Virus record (IMG/VR): IMGVR_UViG_3300031576_001302
Span: 1-31,516 of that record
Strand: one strand, 5' to 3'
From: a virus
DNA length: 31,516 nt
Below the pieces are notes generated by a model. That model searched no databases. It saw only the letters and a list, made by a program, of their open reading frames with translations, and was not told the origin of the DNA. Shown in pieces: positions 20,982 to 27,097 of this stretch; within the stretch, counting starts at the first letter, position 1; each line of letters starts with the position of its first letter. Both the position numbers and the translations under genes were made by a program.

Positions 20982-21359
20982 ATGAAAAAACTTTTACACA
21001 AATCCCCCGACCTGTTCGGCAATAACAGTGACCCTGCTTATCTGGCTTTGCTCGGCAAGACAACATGCAAAAATATTAAAGATGTAAAAAAGCAGGTTAC
21101 AGAATTGCAGTTCTGCAAAGAGAAGAAATCAGCAATTCTTAAAATGGCTCAGTCAGCTTATGACAGGATTCTTGAAAATGAAAAAGTTTCGCTCGGCACA
21201 CTTCAGTCAACGATTATTAAAATCAATGAAGACCTCTCAGCATATTTCCTGCTCCATCCCGACCAGTTCAAAGACAACAGGATGCAGCTCGAAGATTTTG
21301 AGATTCTGCTGACACATAATTTTAAAGTTAAATCAATCAAGAAAGGAAAAGAAAAATGA
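20982..21359 (+). CDS. Helical early protein upstream of Gam, unknown
   Basis: 125 residues, helical and Lys-rich (KDVKKQVTELQFCKEKKSAILKM, YDRILENEKVSLGTLQSTIIKI). It overlaps the Gam start by four bases. No family recognised. Confidence 0.5.
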   Translation: MKKLLHKSPDLFGNNSDPAYLALLGKTTCKNIKDVKKQVTELQFCKEKKSAILKMAQSAYDRILENEKVSLGTLQSTIIKINEDLSAYFLLHPDQFKDNRMQLEDFEILLTHNFKVKSIKKGKEK

Positions 21360-21910
21360 CTGGTTCTCAAACAAACATTCACCAGCTTCCCGATGCTCCG
21401 ACAATCACGGACATCGAAATTCTCACGAAGAATTACGCCGATGCAAGACGCTCGGTTGTTGACAGAGTCCAAACAATGAACGATGAAATCGAAACCGTAA
21501 AACGCCGGCACATGCGTTATTTAAAAGACGGAGTTTCAAAAACGAAAGAGCAGGAAGATAAGCTTGAGCAGGCAATAACCCGTGTTCCCGAGCTGTTCGA
21601 AAAGCCGAAGTCAACAATTTTTCACGGCATCAAAGTCGGCTTCCGTAAAAAAATCGGCAAGCTCGACTGGTCAGATGATGCAAAAACCGTTACGCTGATT
21701 CGCAAGCACTTCCCGGAGAAATCCGACACGCTGATTAAAGTTGTTGAAAAGCCAATTGACAAAGCGTTGAAACAGCTTGTAGGCAGTGAGCTTTTGAAAA
21801 TCGGAGTTACACTCGGACAGGATGTTGACGTGGTGTACATCGAAGCGGTTGATTCCGATGTCGACAAATTAGTTACTGCATTGCTGAAAGACAGCGATAA
21901 ATACGATTAA
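21356..21910 (+). CDS. gam: Gam-like DNA end-protection protein
   Basis: 184 residues, near Mu Gam (174). A long N-terminal coiled coil (about 20-80) is followed by KPKSTIFHGIKVGFRKKIGKLDW, the KVGFRK..G.L.W words being typical of the Gam/host-nuclease-inhibitor family, then TVTLIRKHFPEKSDTLIKV and a helical end. Binds double-strand DNA ends and blocks RecBCD/AddAB-type nucleases. Position after MuB and before GemA fits transposable phages. Confidence 0.88.
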   Translation: MTGSQTNIHQLPDAPTITDIEILTKNYADARRSVVDRVQTMNDEIETVKRRHMRYLKDGVSKTKEQEDKLEQAITRVPELFEKPKSTIFHGIKVGFRKKIGKLDWSDDAKTVTLIRKHFPEKSDTLIKVVEKPIDKALKQLVGSELLKIGVTLGQDVDVVYIEAVDSDVDKLVTALLKDSDKYD

Positions 21911-21913
21911 GCT

Positions 21914-22192
21914 ATGCGGTATTTCTTAATCTCGTTTTACTATAAAGACAATTACGGGAACGATGGATTCTCTGAAGGTATTACTGTCAGTGAACAATTC
22001 CCTTCAAAAGAATCTATTGTAAGCATTGTTAAACTTAATGCTCCCAAAGTTATTTCTGTTAAAGTTATGAATATTTTCGAGTTCAAAAATCATCGAGATT
22101 ATGCCAATTACATTTATTCTGATGAGGAGAATAAACAGGACGACCTGATAGAAAAGCTGAGTTCAATCGGGATACCAATTATAGAAGATTGA
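21914..22192 (+). CDS. Small acidic protein after Gam, unknown
   Basis: 92 residues: RYFLISFYYKDNYGNDGFSEG, a beta hairpin, then VSEQFPSKESIVSIVKLNAPKVISVKVMNIFEFKNHRDYANYI. The pattern of two strands, helix and strand suggests a small alpha/beta fold. The stop overlaps the next start (TTGA). Unknown role. Confidence 0.5.
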   Translation: MRYFLISFYYKDNYGNDGFSEGITVSEQFPSKESIVSIVKLNAPKVISVKVMNIFEFKNHRDYANYIYSDEENKQDDLIEKLSSIGIPIIED

Positions 22193-22404
22193 AAGTCCGG
22201 GGTGAAATAAAGCGGCTCGTCGATGACATCGAAGCTTGCAGGAAAGAACAGGGCAAAGATGTGCTGTGCGAAATCATAATCAACTCAGCAGCCGAAGGAA
22301 ACGGCAAGCGAATCGTTGTTAAAATGAACACATCCGCATTGCTGAAAATTTTTGCATCAGCTTATAAACATGCTGACCGAAGAGAAACAAAAGAGAAAAG
22401 TTAG
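22189..22404 (+). CDS. Small early protein, unknown
   Basis: 71 residues from a TTG start that overlaps the previous stop. Helix (IKRLVDDIEACRKEQGKD), strand (VLCEIIINSAAEGNGKRIVVKMN), helix (SALLKIFASAYKHADR). No motif recognised. Its end overlaps the winged-helix gene by about 35 bases. Confidence 0.5.
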   Translation: MKVRGEIKRLVDDIEACRKEQGKDVLCEIIINSAAEGNGKRIVVKMNTSALLKIFASAYKHADRRETKEKS

Positions 22405-22693
22405 GACTGGCTACAACTCCGAGCAGAGCAGGAACGAATCTTTCGGGCTGTCGCTCGAATTCGCAAAGTCGCAGGATGAAAAAATTTATGCGTGCCTGCG
22501 TGAACACGGTGAGCTGACAGTCCCTGAAATCGAAGATAGAACAGGAATAAGATATACGTCGGTTCACCGCTCACTCAATACATTGATGAAAGAAAACTTG
22601 GTGCTCGACACAAACAGAACTCGCACAAATCCTTTAACCGGAATGCCGAATACACTCTGGAAGCATGTTGAAATTGATTTAAAATTATTTTGA
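22370..22693 (+). CDS. Winged-helix DNA-binding protein
   Basis: About 107 residues from the ATG at 22370 (MLTEEKQKRKVRTGYNSEQ). A start at 22352 is possible. Residues 45-90 form a winged helix: KIYACLREHGELTVPEIEDRTGIRYTSVHRSLNTLMKENLVL, followed by a wing (TNRTRTNPLTGMPNTLWK). This resembles replication- or MarR-type phage HTH proteins. Last gene before the accessory block. Confidence 0.65.
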   Translation: MLTEEKQKRKVRTGYNSEQSRNESFGLSLEFAKSQDEKIYACLREHGELTVPEIEDRTGIRYTSVHRSLNTLMKENLVLDTNRTRTNPLTGMPNTLWKHVEIDLKLF

Positions 22694-22887
22694 CCAAAGA
22701 AGAAACGGAAACTCAGACATTTTAAAAATTGCGTCAAAGCCGGTGTTATATGAACGATAGGAATTTGAGAAGTAAAAAAATACCAAAATCAATAGACAAC
22801 AATTTTTTTATTTCTTCAAATTTATTGTTAAATGAAGTGCGGTCAAATAGCAGAAAACTTAATTAGTAATACTAAAAAATCATAAAT

Positions 22888-23055
22888 ATGAAATACTTAA
22901 TCGGAATTGTTTGTGCAGTGTTAATATCATTGCTAATTCACCTACTAAATACCTATGTGCTAAAATTTCATATTTTTGATTTTTTGTGCGGATGGTTTTC
23001 GTGTATGGCGTATTACATATCACAACAGATTTATGAATGGAATAAAGATAATTAG
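22888..23055 (+). CDS. Small membrane protein (55 aa), unknown
   Basis: Two hydrophobic helices: MKYLIGIVCAVLISLLIHLL at the start and FHIFDFLCGWFSCMAYYI, with a short charged end (YEWNKDN). First gene of the accessory block. The spacer upstream (22694-22887) is AT-rich and starts with GTTATATGAA, shared with the methyltransferase unit. Possibly an envelope or exclusion protein. No family recognised. Confidence 0.45.
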   Translation: MKYLIGIVCAVLISLLIHLLNTYVLKFHIFDFLCGWFSCMAYYISQQIYEWNKDN

Positions 23056-23140
23056 ATGCGGGAATGTAGCATTGCATTTAACGTTTTGCCGCTTTATGCA
23101 GTGCGATTATTAAGCAGGAACTTACCTATGAAAAACGAAA

Positions 23141-23639
23141 GAAAAAATTAAAATAAAATTTAGAGCGATGGCAAATATTTTACCAGTAATAACATTATAC
23201 CAGCCGTGGGCAACATGGATAATGAGAGAATGGAAAACCATAGAAACAAGAACGCACAACCGTTTTGCATCTTTAATACATAGAACCGTTTTGATACACG
23301 CAGGGCAAAGAACAGATGATAGCGACCTGACTGTAAAAAATCCATACCTGACTAAAGAGCAAATATGTTTCAATCCAGATGAAGTAATTAACGGAGCAAT
23401 ATTAGGGAGCGTTTATATTGATGCTTGTGGTTGGCTTTGCGGAGATAATTACGAAAACAAAAGTGCGCTGATTGAAACAACAAACAGGTATGGATTATTT
23501 CTAAAAGATGCAAAACGGTTTGACGAACCATTATATGTGAAAGGTGAAATGGGGATATGGTATTACGATTTAGATGCAAAACAGAAAGTTAAAAAACCAA
23601 TTACAAATGCGGGGCAGGAAATTTTATTTTAATTTTTTC
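23141..23639. repeat. Inverted repeat bracketing the ASCH gene
   Basis: A 21-base word (starts GAAAAAATTAA, ends AAATTT) at 23141-23161 recurs perfectly inverted at 23619-23639. The left arm ends 6 bases before the ATG. The right arm overlaps the last codons and stop. AT-rich but without mismatch, so chance is unlikely. Confidence 0.8.
23168..23632 (+). CDS. ASCH-domain protein
   Basis: 154 residues. Follows the ASCH pattern well: ITLYQPWATWIMREWKTIETRTHN at the start, VLIHAGQR, GAILGSVYIDACGW, then RYGLFLKDAKRFDEPLYVKGEMGIWYY. ASCH domains are beta-barrels related to PUA and often act on RNA or modified nucleosides. Small stand-alone versions are frequent in phages. Here it lies alone between inverted repeats in the accessory block. 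The substrate is unknown. Confidence 0.82.
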   Translation: MANILPVITLYQPWATWIMREWKTIETRTHNRFASLIHRTVLIHAGQRTDDSDLTVKNPYLTKEQICFNPDEVINGAILGSVYIDACGWLCGDNYENKSALIETTNRYGLFLKDAKRFDEPLYVKGEMGIWYYDLDAKQKVKKPITNAGQEILF

Positions 23640-23678
23640 TCTTCAATATCAGCACTGAACTTGCTACGAAGCACGGCT

Positions 23679-23694
23679 ATTGCTGGTAACGGTT
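23679..23694. repeat. 16-bp direct repeat (copy 1 of 2)
   Basis: ATTGCTGGTAACGGTT, identical to 26144-26159. Both copies follow a cassette gene end and lead into a stem. A weaker third copy lies near 23070-23087 (GCATTGCATTTAACGTTT). Confidence 0.85.
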
Positions 23695-23779
23695 CGGGGG
23701 TAAACGCCCCGAAGGGTAGTTTTCATTTTATCAAATGAGACTATGACTTCGGAAAATGAAAATGGCGATTTACCGCCTG

Positions 23780-23959
23780 TTAGCGGTCTGGCTCAAATGG
23801 GCGGCTGTTTTTGAAACTTGAAACATAAACTAAAATATAAAACAATGAACACACGCATTTGATATTTTGATTAAACAATTATTGGTAATTAAAGATGCGA
23901 AGGATGAAGATTTTGAACAGTAACGGCTGTGGCTGTTGCCCATTTGAGCTTGCCGCTAA
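23780..23959. repeat. Empty cassette-like unit with inverted ends
   Basis: TTAGCGG and GCTCAAATGGGC (23780-23802) recur inverted at 23938-23959. Inside is the same leader as in the unit at 25262 (GGCTGT..., AAACTAAAA.A.AAACA, ATG), but the reading frame stops after five sense codons. It reads as a decayed copy that has lost its gene. Confidence 0.7.
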
Positions 23960-23960
23960 A

Positions 23961-24040
23961 TAGGGGGTTAATGAAGTTGCCCTTTTACAAAACTTCAAAT
24001 TAACGATAAACTCAAAAGGGCAATTTCATTTAACCCCTTG
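23961..24040. repeat. Long hairpin upstream of the methyltransferase
   Basis: Arms of about 25 bases (GGGGTTAATGAAGTTGCCC and its near complement GGGCAATTTCATTTAACCCC) around a 26-base loop. One-base gap and one mismatch. It ends at GTTATATG, which begins the methyltransferase unit. Confidence 0.85.
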
Positions 24041-24797
24041 TTATATGAAGTGTTTTTTTGGGGAGGAAAAAAAGAAATTAAATTTTTCATTTTAAAATGC
24101 TTATGAAGGTATTAAATCTATACGCAGGAATTGGAGGCAACCGCAAACTTTGGGAAGATGTGGAAGTAACAGCCGTTGAGTTTAATGCTGACATAGCGAA
24201 AGTTTATCAGGACTTCTTTCCGAATGACAAAGTAATTGTTGGCGATGCACACCAATACTTACTTGACCATTATGAAGAATTTGATTTCATCTGGGCATCA
24301 CCGCCTTGCCCTACGCATAGCAAAATCAATTACTCAAATGGTGGAAGATGGAAAGTAAAATATCCTGATATGAAATTGTATCAGGAAATAATTTTGCTGC
24401 AAGAATGGTTTAAGGGAAAATATGTAGTGGAGAATGTGATTAGTTATTATGAACCATTGGTAAAGCCACAAGAAAGCGGAAGGCATTATTTCTGGTCAAA
24501 CTTTAATATCCCGAAAAAAGATTACGGAGTGCAGATAGGAACGCTGATGCACGGCACACGAAAGAGAATTATTCGTGAAGCTCAAATACCTGAGCACGGA
24601 TTTGATTTGAGCAAAATAAATATCCCGAATAAAAGACAGGTATTGAGGAACTGCGTATTCCCTGAACTTGGATTGCTGATATTAGATTGTGCAAGAGGAA
24701 TTATGAGAGCTGAAAAAACACCGCAAACCTCTTTATTTTAAAATGAAAAATTTAATTTCTTTTTTTAGAGCGTGGGCAAAAACATTTCATATAACGT
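24040..24797. mobile_element. Inverted-repeat-bounded methyltransferase unit
   Basis: Ends GTTATATGAA(G/A)TGTTTTT at 24040-24057 and inverted at 24780-24797 (one mismatch). A second, inner repeat of 32 bases (24067-24098 and 24735-24766) is perfect and touches the start and stop codons of the gene. About 758 bp with one gene and no transposase. It could be a non-autonomous mobile cassette. Target duplication was not found. Confidence 0.6.
24097..24741 (+). CDS. DNA (cytosine-5) methyltransferase, short
   Basis: 214 residues (start 24097, or ATG 24103). Motif I NLYAGIGGN (7-15), an acidic residue after it (VEFNADI), D50 in GDAHQY, motif IV ASPPCPTHS with catalytic Cys71, and motif VI VVENV (Glu112). 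These define a C5 methylase fold. It is much shorter than typical enzymes (over 300), with little room for a target-recognition domain, so it may have a very short specificity or a changed role. No restriction partner nearby. It could shield phage DNA from host restriction. Sits in an inverted-repeat unit. Confidence 0.85.
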   Translation: MLMKVLNLYAGIGGNRKLWEDVEVTAVEFNADIAKVYQDFFPNDKVIVGDAHQYLLDHYEEFDFIWASPPCPTHSKINYSNGGRWKVKYPDMKLYQEIILLQEWFKGKYVVENVISYYEPLVKPQESGRHYFWSNFNIPKKDYGVQIGTLMHGTRKRIIREAQIPEHGFDLSKINIPNKRQVLRNCVFPELGLLILDCARGIMRAEKTPQTSLF

Positions 24798-24831
24798 GCC
24801 GAGCATTTGAGAAGTTTTATTAACCGAAAAT

Positions 24832-25176
24832 ATGGAACAAATGTATAGGATAGGCAAAAAACAAAAGAGGGCGATACTTACAGCAGACGGAAACGAAGTT
24901 GTAGTATTTCCAAAAGGAAAAGAAGCCCTCGCAGAAAAGGTGTGCAACTTATTGAACGCAGAATTGAAGGTTAATAAAATTTCTTCAAGTGCTGTGTTAA
25001 CGGATAGTTTACCGCTTGACAATGACAAAACGTGGAACACACATGATGTAATTGCAAAGCTGTGTGAAGCGACAGACATTTTGTTGCACAAGAAAGATTA
25101 TGATGGACACGGACACGAAGAAATATTAATATGTTTAGAAAGAGGACGGGAACTACTGCAACAAATCAAGCGGTAA
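24832..25176 (+). CDS. Small accessory protein, unknown
   Basis: 114 residues. The N-terminal part (IGKKQKRAILTADGNEVVVFPKGKEALAEKVCNLLN) is a beta hairpin plus helix. The C-terminal part (HDVIAKLCEATDILLHKKDYDGHGHEEILICLERGREL) is helical with a YDGHGHEE loop that I have seen in uncharacterised phage proteins. No function known. A weak inverted word (TTAAC, GAAAAT) brackets the gene. Confidence 0.6.
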   Translation: MEQMYRIGKKQKRAILTADGNEVVVFPKGKEALAEKVCNLLNAELKVNKISSSAVLTDSLPLDNDKTWNTHDVIAKLCEATDILLHKKDYDGHGHEEILICLERGRELLQQIKR

Positions 25177-25183
25177 ATTTTCG

Positions 25184-25266
25184 TTAACGGGAAAGCTTGC
25201 CGATAGTAAGGCAAACAATCCGGCAGACAATAAAAGGTTTGCCTTATTTTGGCAAGCGAATGTTAA
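25184..25266. repeat. Nested stem resembling an attC recombination site
   Basis: Three nested perfect arms: TTAAC (25184-25188) with GTTAA (25262-25266), GCTTGCC (25195-25201) with GGCAAGC (25251-25257), and TAAGGCAAAC (25207-25216) with GTTTGCCTTA (25237-25246), separated by 6/4 and 5/4 unpaired bases and a 20-base loop. This order of outer AAC/GTT boxes, spacer, inner boxes and stem is that of folded integron attC sites, but the outer boxes match the attC consensus only in part. Confidence 0.6.
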
Positions 25267-25779
25267 AAAATCGTTGCTCAAATGGGCGGCTGTAAAAAAA
25301 GTAAACTAAAAAACAAAATGGCAATACTGAACTACACTACACAAATTGATTTCGAGAAAACAATTTCCGAGATAACAAAGATTTTGGTTAGGCATGGAGC
25401 GACTAAAATCGTAACTGATTATGCAAATAATGTTCCAATAGGAGTAACATTCTGCTTAATACTAAACGGAAATCTTGTGGGATTTTCTTTGCCAGCAAAA
25501 TATGATGGAGTGTTGAGAGCAATGAAGAAAGATGGTAAAGTGCCTTATAGATTACAGACCGAAGAACAAGCGTTGCGAGTATCATGGCGAATAATAAAAG
25601 ATTGGGTAGAAGCACAGATGGCACTTGTGGAAGCACAATTAGCGGAAGTGGCAGAAGTATTTTTGCCATACGCAGTTACAAAACACGGACACACTTTGTA
25701 TAAAGAAATTCAAAACAATGGAACATTATTACTCGGAGCGGGCTGATGGCTGTTGCCCATTTGAGCAATGTTTTTTAAC
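25262..25779. repeat. Inverted repeats bracketing the unit at 25318-25746
   Basis: GTTAAAAAA then TTGCTCAAATGGGC (25262-25287) recur inverted at 25755-25779 with only a 2-3-base difference between the two words. One gene lies inside. The same inner word bounds the empty unit at 23780-23959. Confidence 0.82.
25318..25746 (+). CDS. Accessory protein, unknown
   Basis: 142 residues from the ATG at 25318 (MAILNYTTQIDFEKT). The longer frame from 25282 runs through the repeat arm and is unlikely. Strand-rich core (IVTDYANNVPIGVTFCLILNGNLVGFSLPAKY) and helical middle (EQALRVSWRIIKDWVEAQMALVEAQLAEVAEVFLPYAV). I associate this pattern with uncharacterised phage and ICE proteins. No function known. Confidence 0.6.
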   Translation: MAILNYTTQIDFEKTISEITKILVRHGATKIVTDYANNVPIGVTFCLILNGNLVGFSLPAKYDGVLRAMKKDGKVPYRLQTEEQALRVSWRIIKDWVEAQMALVEAQLAEVAEVFLPYAVTKHGHTLYKEIQNNGTLLLGAG

Positions 25780-25836
25780 GTCCCGCCATTTATGTCAGGC
25801 GGGATTAAGAATACGAAACTTCAATTAACAACTGAA

Positions 25837-26142
25837 ATGAATAAAGAAAACGAAACACCAAAAGAACCGGAAACCCCGCTTGCATTAAATGGCGTTGTTA
25901 CCAGCAGTGCGGACACCGATTGGAACGATAAAGATAATGATTGGGATGATGACGATGACGTTTGCGACATCGATGATGAAGAAGATGAATTTGAACGGGC
26001 AATGGATGAGTGCGGACAAATGCACGGTGGGGGGTGTATGCTTGCAGGGACAGAGTTCTGTGATTGGGAATGCCCGTTTAGCAGACAAATGTATATTAAC
26101 GCAAGTCGCAAACGTGATGCAAAAGGTAGATTTAGCAAGTAG
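25837..26142 (+). CDS. Acidic, Cys-rich small protein, unknown
   Basis: 101 residues from ATG 25837 (MNKENETPKEPE). Residues about 25-55 are almost all Asp/Glu/Asn/Trp (DWNDKDNDWDDDDDVCDIDDEED), then five Cys lie close together (DECGQMHGGGCMLAGTEFCDWECPF), and a basic tail ends it. The Cys group may bind metal. The acid tract could mimic DNA, as in some anti-defence proteins. Both are guesses. The leader has a strong hairpin (CCCGCC/GGCGGG, 25782-25803). Confidence 0.55.
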   Translation: MNKENETPKEPETPLALNGVVTSSADTDWNDKDNDWDDDDDVCDIDDEEDEFERAMDECGQMHGGGCMLAGTEFCDWECPFSRQMYINASRKRDAKGRFSK

Positions 26143-26143
26143 C

Positions 26144-26159
26144 ATTGCTGGTAACGGTT
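26144..26159. repeat. 16-bp direct repeat (copy 2 of 2)
   Basis: ATTGCTGGTAACGGTT, identical to 23679-23694. Followed by GCGGATTAAGAAACGAAA (26176-26193), which nearly repeats the sequence at 25799-25821, in the leader of the previous gene. Confidence 0.85.
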
Positions 26160-26223
26160 ACGCATATAAGCAGTAGCGGATTAAGAAACGAAAATTTAAT
26201 ATTAACCAATAAATAAAATAAAA

Positions 26224-26373
26224 ATGAAAAATTTAAAATTTACCAAAAAGCCCGATATTGCTTTATATGCGATGTTATGCTTAGTGTTTTTGTGCGTTGG
26301 ATGCACACCAGAAGGAAGCGAAAACGACACAACTTTATACACATATCTCGACACAATTAATTTCAAAAGTTAG
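26224..26373 (+). CDS. Small lipoprotein (49 aa)
   Basis: MKNLKFTKKPDIALYAMLCLVFLCVGC then TPEGSENDTT: a hydrophobic run ending in VGC makes Cys27 a likely lipidation site (the -3 Cys is unusual). Mature part about 22 residues, so it is little more than a lipid anchor with a tail. Very small lipoproteins occur as outer-membrane spanins and as superinfection-exclusion proteins. Last gene of the accessory block, 20 bases before gemA. Confidence 0.5.
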   Translation: MKNLKFTKKPDIALYAMLCLVFLCVGCTPEGSENDTTLYTYLDTINFKS

Positions 26374-26393
26374 AACTCCGATGAGTTTTATAA

Positions 26394-26810
26394 ATGCAAC
26401 TCCTTAAAACATACATCACCCACGAACAGCGGAAGAAGATTTTCGCTCTTGCCCGGCAAGTCGGAATAAATAATGAGCAGCTGCATCAGCATGTTAAAGA
26501 ATGGACTGGAGAATCATCGCTCGGCTCATCGATGCCGGCTAAAGCTGCCCGCACAGTAATTGAATGTCTGCATAAGATTCTTGGAATCAAGCCGGTAAAA
26601 CAGGATAAGTTTGCAGCGATGTCCGAAGCTCAGCGTAAGCACATCGATTTTTTATGCTCCAGACTTCACTGGAACGACAAGCGGCTCAACGGATTCATCC
26701 GGCATACGCTTCGGAGCAATGTCGAATTCAAAGATTTGAAAATCCGTGATGCATCGGTTGTCATCATCGGTTTAAAGAACTACTGCAGGCAGCAGAACCT
26801 TGTTGCCTGA
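26394..26810 (+). CDS. gemA: GemA-like regulator (DUF1018)
   Basis: 138 residues. Two similar halves: ITHEQRKKIFALARQVGINNEQLHQHVKEWTG and MSEAQRKHIDFLCSRLHWNDKRLNGFIRHTL. The pattern of QR..I..L....G.....L...V matches GemA proteins of Mu-like phages, where GemA (with Mor) sits at the end of the early or middle region. Thought to affect host gene expression and DNA topology. Here it directly precedes the Mor-like gene. Confidence 0.85.
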   Translation: MQLLKTYITHEQRKKIFALARQVGINNEQLHQHVKEWTGESSLGSSMPAKAARTVIECLHKILGIKPVKQDKFAAMSEAQRKHIDFLCSRLHWNDKRLNGFIRHTLRSNVEFKDLKIRDASVVIIGLKNYCRQQNLVA

Positions 26811-26869
26811 TTTACCTGACACAAAAAAACTATAACATTTAACCTCTAACCTCAATTATATTTGTCCTG

Positions 26870-27097
26870 ATGGCAAACAAAGACAGAATCATTGCAGCAG
26901 CACGGAAACTCGGAATCGCAGACGAAACTGCAATAAAACATCTCGCTATTTATAACCGTTACATCGAGCTGCGGAAAATAAAAAAATATGAAGATGTTAT
27001 TTATCAGCTCGGGGAAGAATTTTTTCTCTCGCCTCAGAGTATCCCGAGGATAATTCGAACACGTCAGGAAGCAAAGAAAAAACTGGAAGCAGCATGA
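26870..27097 (+). CDS. Mor-like transcription activator
   Basis: 75 residues, helical. HTH at about 38-65: YEDVIYQLGEEFFLSPQSIPRIIRT. Shorter than Mu Mor (129). The place (after gemA, before the small terminase) is that of middle or late activators. TATATTTG (a TAnnTTTG-type -7 box of Bacteroidota) lies about 7 bases before the start, so it may have its own promoter. Likely the activator of the two late arms. Overlaps the terminase small gene by four bases. Confidence 0.6.
   Translation: MANKDRIIAAARKLGIADETAIKHLAIYNRYIELRKIKKYEDVIYQLGEEFFLSPQSIPRIIRTRQEAKKKLEAA

Larger units (their letters stand above)
23633..24096. other. 464-base non-coding stretch with hairpins and a cassette remnant
   Basis: No credible gene. 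It contains a 16-base word shared with 26144 (23679-23694), a hairpin TTCGGGG/CCCCGAA (23693-23713), an inverted pair TTTTCATTTT/AAAATGAAAA (23720-23729 with 23753-23762), an empty cassette-like unit (23780-23959) and a long hairpin (23961-24040). Confidence 0.75.
22744..26373. other. Cassette-like accessory block
   Basis: About 3.6 kb between the early operon and gemA. Here genes no longer overlap. They sit singly in 70-460-base structured spacers. Three units carry long inverted repeats around one gene (23141-23639, 24040-24797, 25262-25779), one is an empty remnant (23780-23959), and spacers share words such as GTTATATGAA (22744, 24040, inverted at 24797), ATTGCTGGTAACGGTT (23679, 26144) and TAACG followed by a stem. 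The look is that of gene cassettes, though no integrase gene is present in the window. Confidence 0.6.

Noticed and set aside
23122-23373. Minus-strand open frames opposite the ASCH gene
   Set aside because: Hydrophobic shadow translations of a clear ASCH coding sequence on the plus strand.
25821-26165. Minus-strand Ser-rich frame opposite the acidic protein
   Set aside because: The Ser runs are simply the complement of the Asp codon tract on the plus strand.
22744-26373. Bona fide integron array
   Set aside because: No IntI gene or attI site is present and most spacer boxes fit the attC consensus only in part, so I call the block cassette-like, not an integron.
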